From Phycisphaerales bacterium (lineage in GTDB: Bacteria; Planctomycetota; Phycisphaerae; Phycisphaerales; UBA1924), in contig JAVJVK010000007.1 in assembly GCA_040221175.1 (NCBI GenBank), positions 186,001 through 250,000 of the forward strand: a stretch of 64,000 bases of DNA, read 5' to 3'. This document shows, piece after piece, positions 34,597 through 41,875 of the stretch. Made by a program: the position numbers and the translations under genes. The notes under the pieces were generated by a model, which worked only from the letters and a program-made list of their open reading frames with translations, did not search any database and was not told where the DNA came from. Every line of letters begins with the position of its first letter. Position 1 is the first letter of the stretch.

Positions 34597-36273
34597 GTGC
34601 TGGTATTGACCGTCATCGAGGGGCCCACCAAGGGCAAGCGATTCGAGCTGCCCGCCAACGAGCCGCAGCTGCTCGGGCGGTCGAGTGAGGCCCTGCCGCT
34701 GGACGATCAGGCCGTCAGCCGACGCCACGCCGAACTTACCCCCGACAATGGCGAGTGGTACCTGCGTGACCTGGAGAGCCAGAACGGCACGCTCGTGAAC
34801 GGGCGGCCGATCCAGGGCCGCGTTCGCCTGCGCACCGGCGACACCATCACCGTCGGCCAGACCACCCTGGCCTTTGGTCGATCGAGCATCGTCGACGAGT
34901 TCGACATGATCGAGTTGCTGCGCCCGGGCGAGATTGCCACCAGCGTCGACGCCACGCTCAAGCGTGCGACGGACACGGCCGCCACGCCCGATGGCAAGAG
35001 CACGCCGGCCGAGCAGCACGCGCTGGAGTATTTGCGCGTCGTATATCAGATCACCGAGCTGGCGGCCAAGTCGGTCACGCGGGGCGCCCTGCTGCACGGC
35101 CTGCTCGAGCTTATCTTCGAGGAATTCAAGCCCGAGCGCGGCGTGGTCATGCTCATCGACGACAAGGGCAAGCTCACGCCCGGAGCCGTCAAGAACCGCG
35201 CGCTCATCAAGGGCCGCGAAGATGATCGCATCCAGGTCAGCCGGACCATCCTGCTCCACGCCGTGCGCACCGGTGAGGCCGTGTTGTCCACGAACGCGAT
35301 GGCCGACCCGCGCTTCGCATCCGGAGATTCGGTGCAGAACCTCCGCATCCGCAGCGCCATCTGCGTGCCCATCGAACACCGGGCCAGCGTGTTCGGCGCC
35401 ATCTATATTGACACATCGGCAACCGATCAGACCTTCACCAACGAGCAACTTCGGCTACTCCACGCCGTGGGACAGCAGGCCGGCATCGCCCTCTCGAACC
35501 TGCAACTGCACCAGGGTAAGCTACAGACCGAGCGCCTCGCCGCCATGGGCCAGACCGTGGCAAGCCTGAGCCACTCGATCAAGAACATCCTGCAAGGGCT
35601 CAGCGGCGGCGCCGATCTGGTCGAGATGGGTCTGGACCGCGAAGACCTGGCGATCTCGCGACAGGGCTGGGGTATCCTCAAACGCAACCTCGACCGCATT
35701 GCGGGCCTGACGACCAACATGCTCGCCTTCAGCCGCCATCGGCAGGTGGAGATGGAGTTCACCCCCTTGCGGCCGCTCATCGAGGACTGCGCGCAGCTGC
35801 TGGAAACGCCGTGCGAACAGGCTGGCGTGGCGCTCATCGTCGACGCGGAAGACGAGGTGCCCCCGGTGCCGATCGACGTGTCGCTCATCCACCAGGCGCT
35901 CATGAACCTGCTGACCAACGCGCTGGAAGCCGTGCCGCAGGGTTCAGGGCGCATCACCGTGCGCCTGCACTACGAAGAGCCCGACGCACGCGGACCCGGC
36001 AGCCCGGGCGAAGCCCACGTGCTGGTCATCGACAACGGGCCTGGCATTCCAAAGGATCGGCACAAGAGCATCTTCGAGCCCTTCCAGACGAGCAAGGGCG
36101 TGCGCGGCACGGGGCTTGGCCTGGCGGTCACCAAGCGCGTGGTCGAAGATCACCGCGGGCGCATCACGATCTCGAGCGAGCCGGGCAAGGGCTCGACGTT
36201 CACCATCGTGCTGCCCACCGATCCCGATCGAGACCACGACCCGTCGGCAACGCGGGGCCCCCACCATCGCTGA
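34597..36273 (+). CDS. FHA-GAF sensor histidine kinase
   Basis: A 558-residue soluble kinase. GTG 34597 gives MLVLTVIEGPTKGKRFEL, the usual first strand of an FHA domain; longer upstream frames overlap holA. Residues ~1-95 are the phosphothreonine-binding FHA domain (LLGRSSEALPLDDQAVSRRH, SQNGTLVNG). Residues ~150-305 are a GAF domain (RSAICVPIEHRASVFGAIYI). The phosphoacceptor is in ASLSHSIKNILQGL, and the ATPase domain has N-box MNLLTNALEA, G1 VIDNGPGIP and G2 RGTGLGLAVTK. No membrane helix is present. FHA plus a histidine kinase suggests integration with Ser/Thr kinase signalling, common in planctomycetes. No response regulator adjoins it. Confidence 0.93.
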   Translation: MLVLTVIEGPTKGKRFELPANEPQLLGRSSEALPLDDQAVSRRHAELTPDNGEWYLRDLESQNGTLVNGRPIQGRVRLRTGDTITVGQTTLAFGRSSIVDEFDMIELLRPGEIATSVDATLKRATDTAATPDGKSTPAEQHALEYLRVVYQITELAAKSVTRGALLHGLLELIFEEFKPERGVVMLIDDKGKLTPGAVKNRALIKGREDDRIQVSRTILLHAVRTGEAVLSTNAMADPRFASGDSVQNLRIRSAICVPIEHRASVFGAIYIDTSATDQTFTNEQLRLLHAVGQQAGIALSNLQLHQGKLQTERLAAMGQTVASLSHSIKNILQGLSGGADLVEMGLDREDLAISRQGWGILKRNLDRIAGLTTNMLAFSRHRQVEMEFTPLRPLIEDCAQLLETPCEQAGVALIVDAEDEVPPVPIDVSLIHQALMNLLTNALEAVPQGSGRITVRLHYEEPDARGPGSPGEAHVLVIDNGPGIPKDRHKSIFEPFQTSKGVRGTGLGLAVTKRVVEDHRGRITISSEPGKGSTFTIVLPTDPDRDHDPSATRGPHHR

Positions 36274-36282
36274 CCGGCCGGC

Positions 36283-36876
36283 TTACTTGGCCGTGTACTT
36301 GCCGCGGCCTTCCTTCCGGAAGGCGTCGGGATGCTTGATGAGCGTCTGGTTGACGATCGTACGGAAGTTCGGGCTGGTCGTCTTGTAACCTGCCTTCTGC
36401 ACCGCTGCGGCAGCCTCGGTCACGCCCATGGTCGTGCCGGTGAGCACCTGCTGGAGCGCTTCGACCAGGTTTGTATCGTTACGGTGGCGCTTGCGCGAAC
36501 CACGCGGCTTGGTCGGGGCCTTGACCGATGGCTTGCGACCAGAGCTCGCCGAACCCTTTCGGCTCGTCGAGCGCTTGGCGGTCTTCTTCGTGCTGCGCGA
36601 ACGACCGCCGCCGTGCGAGCGCGCCTGGCTCGCCGGCGCGTTCTTGCGCGGCCGGCCGCGCGGCCGACCGGTCGTGGTGCTCACGCCAAGTTCGGCCAGA
36701 TACTCATCGATCTCCGCAATGCGCTCGACGAGCTCGGCCCTCTCCTCGGCCAGCTCGACCGCGCCCTCGCGACGTCGCTCCAGTTCCTGATGCAGTTCGG
36801 ACACAGACAGTTCGCTCAGCGGCTTGGTCGCCTTGCGAGGCTTCGAGCGCGTGGAGGTCTTCTTCTTGCGTGGCAT
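36283..36876 (-). CDS. AT-hook DNA-binding protein with C-terminal winged-helix-like domain
   Basis: A 197-residue, very basic protein. The N-terminal part is a coiled coil (VSELHQELERRREGAVELAE, residues ~24-60). An AT-hook GRPRGRPRK (~72-80) binds the minor groove of AT-rich DNA and is followed by a Lys/Arg/Ser-rich tail like a histone H1 or HU-extension. The C-terminal ~65 residues (EALQQVLTGTTMGVTEAAAA, YKTTSPNFRTIVNQTLIKHP) resemble a winged helix. It lies 142 bases downstream of parB in the same orientation. A nucleoid-associated role is inferred from composition and neighbourhood. Confidence 0.8.
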   Translation of the reverse strand: MPRKKKTSTRSKPRKATKPLSELSVSELHQELERRREGAVELAEERAELVERIAEIDEYLAELGVSTTTGRPRGRPRKNAPASQARSHGGGRSRSTKKTAKRSTSRKGSASSGRKPSVKAPTKPRGSRKRHRNDTNLVEALQQVLTGTTMGVTEAAAAVQKAGYKTTSPNFRTIVNQTLIKHPDAFRKEGRGKYTAK

Positions 36877-37018
36877 ACGTGCTCCGAGGGAGAAAAGAGC
36901 GTGAGCATTGGCGAGCGATCCTCATCGCACGCCGCGAATCCCACGAGAAGCATGATGTTACCAATGGAAACTCAGGAAAGCGACAGTACGTGCATGAACA
37001 ACTTTTTAGAGTTGCCGG

Positions 37019-37933
37019 TTACTGCGACTCGAAGCCCATGGATCGCATAAGTCCATCGAAGTGCTCGAGGTCGTAGAACTCGATCACGAGCTTACCCTTG
37101 TGGCCCGAGTTCGAAACGTCGATGCGGACACGCGTCTTCAGATGCTCGCCGAGCTTCTCTTCGAGGTCTCGGATGTTTGCGTCGCGCTCGGGAGTATCGG
37201 CGCCCGGCTGTTCCTTGCCGGGCACGGCGCGCTGCGCCATGTCCCGCACCGCCTTCTCGGTCTGCCGGACGGAGAGGTGTTCGGTCATGATGCGCTCGAC
37301 CAGGCCGCGCAGCTGGGCTTCGTCCGGTACCGATGCGAGCATCTTCCCGTGTCCGGCCGACAGCGCACCATCGGCGATCATGTTCCGAATATCTTCGGGC
37401 AATTCAAGCAATCGCAGCAGGTTCGCGACGGAGGAGCGATCCAGCCCAACACGGTCGGCCACGTCCGACTGCGTCATCGAAAACTTGCCCATGAGCGTCC
37501 GGAACGCGTTGGCCCGCTCGATGGGGTTCAAGTCGGTTCGCTGCACGTTTTCGATGAGCGCCAGCTCTGCCGACTTGCGATCGTCGGCCTCGCGAACGAT
37601 GGCGGGCACCGTTTCAAGGCCCGCCATGCGACACGCGCGCCAACGCCGCTCGCCCGCAATCAACTCGAATCGATCACCGCCCAGCGGCCGAACCACGATC
37701 GGTTGCATCAGCCCGGCCAGGCGGATCGATGCGGCCAGCTCGGCCAAGTGCCGATCATCGAACTTGATGCGTGGCTGGAACGAGTTTGGACGCACAGAGT
37801 TAATGGGGATTTCACTTATTTTCTCACTATTGTCCGATAACTCTGAGGCTGTGACCTCGACCTTTGGTGCTTCCGTGTCCTCAAGAAGGCTGGAGAGGCC
37901 GCGACCGAGCTTCCGTGGGCGTTGTGTTGCCAT
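37019..37933 (-). CDS. parB: Chromosome-partitioning protein ParB
   Basis: ParB is a CTP-dependent DNA clamp that loads at parS sites and spreads to organise the origin region. The 304-residue protein has the conserved N-terminus KLGRGLSSLLED, then IPINSVRPNSFQPR, the CTP-binding GERRWRA and ENVQRTDLNPIERANAF motifs, the HTH region (MTQSDVADRVGLDRSSVANL) and a C-terminal dimerisation domain (KGKLVIEFYDLEHFDGLM). A parA gene normally precedes parB; here the upstream neighbour is a divergent histidine kinase. A TAAACT hexamer is 5 bases before the start, and a parS-like site (37960-37975) overlaps the expected -35, so autoregulation is plausible. Confidence 0.96.
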   Translation of the reverse strand: MATQRPRKLGRGLSSLLEDTEAPKVEVTASELSDNSEKISEIPINSVRPNSFQPRIKFDDRHLAELAASIRLAGLMQPIVVRPLGGDRFELIAGERRWRACRMAGLETVPAIVREADDRKSAELALIENVQRTDLNPIERANAFRTLMGKFSMTQSDVADRVGLDRSSVANLLRLLELPEDIRNMIADGALSAGHGKMLASVPDEAQLRGLVERIMTEHLSVRQTEKAVRDMAQRAVPGKEQPGADTPERDANIRDLEEKLGEHLKTRVRIDVSNSGHKGKLVIEFYDLEHFDGLMRSMGFESQ

Positions 37934-37938
37934 GACCT

Positions 37939-37944
37939 AGTTTA
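37939..37944 (-). promoter_or_regulatory. -10-like hexamer of parB, leaderless type
   Basis: TAAACT lies 5 bases upstream of the parB ATG. The -35 position would fall at about 37962-37967, inside the parS-like site. Confidence 0.45.
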
Positions 37945-37959
37945 TCGGGCAGCCGCGGG

Positions 37960-37975
37960 TGTTCCACGTGACACA
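37960..37975. promoter_or_regulatory. parS-like site 1 in the parB/kinase intergenic region
   Basis: TGTTCCACGTGACACA differs from the consensus TGTTNCACGTGAAACA at one defined position (C for A at position 13). Its central CACGTG and left half TGTTCCAC are perfect. It is 26 bases upstream of parB and 2 bases before the TTG start of the kinase. Confidence 0.75.
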
Positions 37976-37977
37976 TC

Positions 37978-38706
37978 TTGCTCATCGAGCAGGCTTCGCG
38001 AGCCGATGCTGCTTCCGTGGAGAGTCAGCTTCAAGCTCCATCGCGAGAAGAGGGCGCCGGCGAGGCCATCGCCGCGGCGATTGCGCACGAGGTCAACAAC
38101 CTCCTGACGCCCGTGGTCGGCCTGGCAGATCTACTCCAGCACACCGATGGCGACCAAGAGATCCGGGACCAGTTGATCGAACGCGCAGTGGACCGATGCC
38201 AGCGAGCAGTCGCAATTTGCTCGCTACTGGTCGACCTGACCAAGGCGCCGGAATCTCATCCGTCATGCAGCCTGCGAGACGCGCTCCGCGATGCCGCAAG
38301 CGCCGTTGCCGACCGTGCTCAAGCGGGTAGCGTGTCGATCGACATCGCCTTCGACGACGCCGGGCAACTCGGCGTGCCCCGGATCGTGGCCGAGCACGTC
38401 GTGCTCAACCTGCTACTCAACGCGATCGCCGCATCACCCCAGGGCTCCAGGATCACCATCTCCGCTGCCTTCACGCCCGCATCCGCGTGGCATCCGGCGG
38501 GCTGGAGTATCTGGATTAAGGATCGGGGCACGGGCCTGGACGCCAGGAGCGTGGCCGACATCAACCGCGGAGGCTTGCCGCAGGGCTCCAAGGGCATCGG
38601 CCTGGCGGTCGTCCGCATGCTCTGCCAGCGGTGGGGCGGCCGCTTAAGCGTCGACTCTGACTCGGGCCACGGCACAACGTTCCACGTGGAACTTCCTGCG
38701 AGCTAG
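37978..38706 (+). CDS. Soluble histidine kinase-like ATPase (242 aa)
   Basis: A short kinase core without sensor or membrane segments. The phosphoacceptor helix AAAIAHEVNNLLTPVVGLAD is followed by an ATPase domain with N-box LLLNAIAAS, G1 IKDRGTGLD, and G2 SKGIGLAVVRML. The C-terminal strand DSGHGTTFHVELPAS is typical. The start is uncertain: TTG 37978 follows parS-like site 1 directly, and GTG 38017 in the same frame would shorten the protein by 13 residues; neither has a good Shine-Dalgarno site. The stop overlaps that of the convergent ABC ATPase in a shared CTAG. A second parS-like site lies inside its last codons. Confidence 0.85.
   Translation: MLIEQASRADAASVESQLQAPSREEGAGEAIAAAIAHEVNNLLTPVVGLADLLQHTDGDQEIRDQLIERAVDRCQRAVAICSLLVDLTKAPESHPSCSLRDALRDAASAVADRAQAGSVSIDIAFDDAGQLGVPRIVAEHVVLNLLLNAIAASPQGSRITISAAFTPASAWHPAGWSIWIKDRGTGLDARSVADINRGGLPQGSKGIGLAVVRMLCQRWGGRLSVDSDSGHGTTFHVELPAS
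38679..38692. promoter_or_regulatory. parS-like site 2, inside the 3' end of the kinase gene
   Basis: GTTCCACGTGGAAC is a perfect 14-base palindrome identical to the core of TGTTCCACGTGGAACA-type parS sites; only the outermost base at each end differs. It encodes Phe-His-Val-Glu of the kinase C-terminus. Confidence 0.7.
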
Positions 38707-39773
38707 GCCGTCAGCACGACGGCGTCATGAGGCGCCACCTCGAGGCTCACCTGGCCCTTGAAGGCGCTCTCGGGCCCCGGTGCGAACTCCGAGACGTTCA
38801 GCGATGCCCCACCGCTCATCTCAACGCGGTGGTGGGCCACATCGCCCAAATACGTCGAAGTCGCCACCGAACCCCGGATCGTGCCAGCCTTGGATGCCTT
38901 GAGGCTCTCCGGCCGCATGGAGATGGTCACTCGCTCGCCTGCCTTGGCGTCCGCAGCCAGCGTTCCTCGGATGCTGCCGTGATCGGTCTGGACACCAATG
39001 ACGTCGCCCGCGGCTCCGTTCTCGTCGAGCGTGCCGGGGAGGAGATTGGTTTCGCCCAGGAACGCAGCCGCGAAGGTGGTCGTGGGGCGGCGGTACAGTT
39101 CCATCGGCGAGCCTGCCTGTACCACCTTGCCATCGCGCATGACGGCAATTCGATCTGCAACGCTCAGCGCTTCCTTCTGGTCGTGCGTCACGTAGACCGT
39201 CGTAATGCCGGACGACTTGCAGATGCGTCGGATCTCTTCCCGCAGGTCATTGCGAAGCCGAGCATCGAGATTCGAGAGCGGCTCGTCCAGCAACAACACA
39301 TCCGGACGGATGACCAGAGCGCGCGCCAGCGCCACCCGCTGCTGCTGACCGCCCGAAAGTTCGCCCGGCTTGCGATCCGCGAGGTGAGCGAGTTGCACGT
39401 CCTCGAGGGCTGCCCGGGCCCGCTGCAGCCGCTCTTCCTTGGCCAGCTTGCGGACCTTCAAGCCGAAGGCCACGTTCTCGGCGGCCGTCATGTGCGGCCA
39501 GAGCGCGTAGCTCTGGAACACCATGCCCGCGTTCCGTTGATTCGGGTTTAGTTTGGTAATCTCACGATTGTTGAAGTGGATGGAGCCGGCGCTCGGCTCG
39601 ATGAAGCCAGCGATCATGCGAAGCAGGGTGGTCTTGCCGCAGCCCGAGGGACCCAACAGAAAAAAGATCTCCCCTGGTTCAATGACAAGGTCGATGGCGT
39701 CGACGGCCTTGACCCGCCGGTCTGCCCGGCCGAAAGTCTTCGTCAGGCCCGCGATCGTGATCCGAGTTGGCAT
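38703..39773 (-). CDS. ABC transporter ATP-binding protein with TOBE domain (iron/spermidine/phosphonate-type)
   Basis: A 356-residue importer-type ATPase. Walker A is GPSGCGKTT, the Q-loop is VFQSYALWPHMTAAEN, the signature is LSGGQQQRVALARAL, Walker B is VLLLDEPLSNLD, and the switch His is in VTHDQKEAL. The C-terminal ~110 residues are a TOBE domain (GSPMELYRRPTTTFAAAFLG and onward). Such ATPases drive uptake of Fe3+, thiamine, polyamines, phosphonates or sugars. No permease or binding protein is adjacent, so the substrate is unknown. ATG 39773 has TATCCT 6 bases upstream and no Shine-Dalgarno site. The stop codon overlaps that of the convergent kinase. Confidence 0.92.
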   Translation of the reverse strand: MPTRITIAGLTKTFGRADRRVKAVDAIDLVIEPGEIFFLLGPSGCGKTTLLRMIAGFIEPSAGSIHFNNREITKLNPNQRNAGMVFQSYALWPHMTAAENVAFGLKVRKLAKEERLQRARAALEDVQLAHLADRKPGELSGGQQQRVALARALVIRPDVLLLDEPLSNLDARLRNDLREEIRRICKSSGITTVYVTHDQKEALSVADRIAVMRDGKVVQAGSPMELYRRPTTTFAAAFLGETNLLPGTLDENGAAGDVIGVQTDHGSIRGTLAADAKAGERVTISMRPESLKASKAGTIRGSVATSTYLGDVAHHRVEMSGGASLNVSEFAPGPESAFKGQVSLEVAPHDAVVLTA

Positions 39774-39779
39774 GAGCCG

Positions 39780-39785
39780 AGGATA
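39780..39785 (-). promoter_or_regulatory. -10-like hexamer of the ABC ATPase, leaderless type
   Basis: TATCCT on the minus strand, 6 bases before ATG 39773. Confidence 0.45.
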
Positions 39786-39877
39786 TGCCCGGGCGGTTCC
39801 GGGACACGCGTGAACAGATTCCGGACAAAATAAGAATATTGTGCAGCTAGAACCTATCTTCGCCCGAACATGGTGGC

Positions 39878-40240
39878 ATGAAACCAAACATGAGCCATAC
39901 CGATAGCCTCGCCCAGATCGACCGCCTGCGCGGTTGGCGCACGCGATCGCCCCGGCTGAACCTGGAAAACGAGTTCCGCCAGGCTCGCCTGGGATTCGAT
40001 GCCGTCGCACGGTCGGGCCAGTCGATCCAGCAGGCGTGGGCCGCGCTGGCGCCAAACGGCCTGGGCGAACGAGCGGCCGCCGACCGCGTGACGCGGGGCG
40101 TCCTGGCCGTGCGCGTGTCGAACGGGGCGGACCAGCACGCTGCGGCGCGCTGGCTGCGCAGTGGGGGGGCACTGGCGCTGTCTCGAGCGGCGGGGGTGCC
40201 TATCCGCCGGTGGAAGTTCGAGCAGCGACCGCGGGCGTAA
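39878..40240 (+). CDS. DciA/DUF721-like protein
   Basis: A 120-residue protein. The middle and C-terminus show the DUF721 pattern: IQQAWAALAPNGLGERAAAD, then RVTRGVLAVRVSNGADQHAA and WLRSGGALALSRAAGVPIRR. This means a helix, a 'GVLxVRV' strand, and a helix ending in basic residues. DUF721 proteins (DciA) load the replicative helicase in bacteria lacking DnaC. Similarity is recognisable but not strong. An in-frame Met at 39890 is an alternative start. A TATCTT box lies 17 bases upstream of 39878. It is close to parB and holA, in line with a replication/segregation neighbourhood. Confidence 0.5.
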   Translation: MKPNMSHTDSLAQIDRLRGWRTRSPRLNLENEFRQARLGFDAVARSGQSIQQAWAALAPNGLGERAAADRVTRGVLAVRVSNGADQHAAARWLRSGGALALSRAAGVPIRRWKFEQRPRA

Positions 40241-40249
40241 TCGTCTCGT

Positions 40250-41770
40250 TCAGGTCAACAGTCGCGGCGCGACGATCATGACCCAGGCCGTCACGGCGCC
40301 CGCAAAGAGCAGGTTGAGCAGGACGCCGGTGCGCGCCATCTGCATGATGGTGACGTGACCGCTTGCAAAAGCCACCGCGTTGGGCGGCGTGGCCACCGGC
40401 AGCATGAAGGCGCACGAGGCCGACACGGCCGCGGGCAACAGCAGGTATGCGTCATCGATGCCGAGCACCGGTCCCGCGGCGGCCAGAACGGGCAGCAGGG
40501 CGGTGGTCACGGCTGTGTTACTGGTGAGTTCGGTCAGGAACGTCACCGTCAGGCACAACCCAAGCACGATGAGCCAGATGGGAACACCCTGGAGCCGCGC
40601 GAACTGCTGCCCGATTGCGGCGTCCAGGCCGGTGGCGGTGACCGCTGCCGCGAGGCTGAGCCCGCCGCCGAAGAGGAGCAGGATGCCAAAGGGCGCCCGG
40701 CGCGCCGTTTCCCAGTCGAGCGCGAACGTGGTCCAGCGTCGATCAACGGGAACGACGAATAGCGCGACGGCGGCGAACATCGCAATCTGGGCGTCGCTCA
40801 GCGTGATGCCCAGCCGCTCGAGGCCCGGCAATTGCATGATGAGATCCTGGAAGATCCACAAGCAGGCGGTGATCGAGAAGATGATCAGGACCACCCATTC
40901 GCCCGGCTTCATAGATCCAAGCTTGTGCAGTTCCTCTCGCACGACCGATCGACTGCCGCCAACGGCGCCGCCGATGCGGAAGAGCGGGCCGATGAGCAGC
41001 ACGTAGGCCAGCGGCAGCAGCACCACGACGAGCGGAAGTGCGTGCAGCATCCACCGCCCGAAGCTGATGGTGTACTCGCTGCGCTCCTGCACGAAGCCGG
41101 CCAGCACCGCGTTGGGCGGCGTGCCGATGAGCGTGGCGATGCCGCCGATGGAAGCCGCATAGGCAATCGCAAGCACGAGGCACGTCGAGAAGCGCGCGCG
41201 GGCGCCGTCCGGGGCGTCAGGATTATCCGGCAGCGTGGCCAGCACGCTGGTGGCAATAGGAATCAGCATGATGACCGTGGCGGTGTTGGAAACGAACGCG
41301 CTGAGCACGGCCGTTGCGAGCATAAAGCCGGCGATGATCGAGCGCGGGCCCGTGCCCACCGCCAGGATGGTCAGCAGCGCGATGCGCTTGTGCAATCCCC
41401 ATCGCTCCATGGCCAGCCCCAGCATGAAGCCGCCCAGGAAAAGGAAGATCACCGGGTTCGCATAGGGCGCGGCGGTCTCGGTGATGGTGGTGGCGCCCAG
41501 CAGGGGCAGCAGGGCGAGGGGAAGCAAGGCCGTCGCGCTCAGCGGCAATGCCTCGGTCAGCCACCAGATGGCCATGAGGCACGCAACCGAGGCGGTCACG
41601 CGGGCGGCCGAGCTGAGCTCAATGGGCCCATCGGTTCCGGGAACCGAATCGGGGAGTGCCAGCGCGACGACGATGGCGGCGGCCGGGCCGAGGCCCAGGC
41701 CGATGAGCGACGCCCATCGCTGGAGGCCGGACGTGGTGTCTCGATCGGGAATGCCCGCTTGCTCTGCCAT
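40250..41770 (-). CDS. SLC13/DASS-family anion (sodium:dicarboxylate/sulfate) symporter
   Basis: A 506-residue inner-membrane carrier with about 12 hydrophobic segments. The two halves each carry the family's substrate/Na+ clamshell motif: SNTATVIMLIPIATSVL with IGTPPNAVLAGF in the first, and LTSNTAVTTALLPVLA with VATPPNAVAFASG in the second. The early WWLTEALPLSATALLPLALL segment is also typical. It should import dicarboxylates, sulfate or a related anion with Na+; the exact substrate cannot be read off. A TATCAT box 7 bases before ATG 41770 supports this start and a leaderless mRNA. Its stop is 9 bases from that of the convergent DciA-like gene. Confidence 0.93.
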   Translation of the reverse strand: MAEQAGIPDRDTTSGLQRWASLIGLGLGPAAAIVVALALPDSVPGTDGPIELSSAARVTASVACLMAIWWLTEALPLSATALLPLALLPLLGATTITETAAPYANPVIFLFLGGFMLGLAMERWGLHKRIALLTILAVGTGPRSIIAGFMLATAVLSAFVSNTATVIMLIPIATSVLATLPDNPDAPDGARARFSTCLVLAIAYAASIGGIATLIGTPPNAVLAGFVQERSEYTISFGRWMLHALPLVVVLLPLAYVLLIGPLFRIGGAVGGSRSVVREELHKLGSMKPGEWVVLIIFSITACLWIFQDLIMQLPGLERLGITLSDAQIAMFAAVALFVVPVDRRWTTFALDWETARRAPFGILLLFGGGLSLAAAVTATGLDAAIGQQFARLQGVPIWLIVLGLCLTVTFLTELTSNTAVTTALLPVLAAAGPVLGIDDAYLLLPAAVSASCAFMLPVATPPNAVAFASGHVTIMQMARTGVLLNLLFAGAVTAWVMIVAPRLLT

Positions 41771-41777
41771 GATCGCG

Positions 41778-41783
41778 ATGATA
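41778..41783 (-). promoter_or_regulatory. -10-like hexamer of the SLC13 carrier, leaderless type
   Basis: TATCAT on the minus strand, 7 bases before ATG 41770 and with no Shine-Dalgarno site. Confidence 0.45.
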
Positions 41784-41875
41784 CGGGCCGGCTCGAAACG
41801 TCCACCGCCCATCGGCCGTAGGGAACAAGACGGGCGCCCGGCCTGCCACGATTGATCCCATTGGAGACGCTTCTT

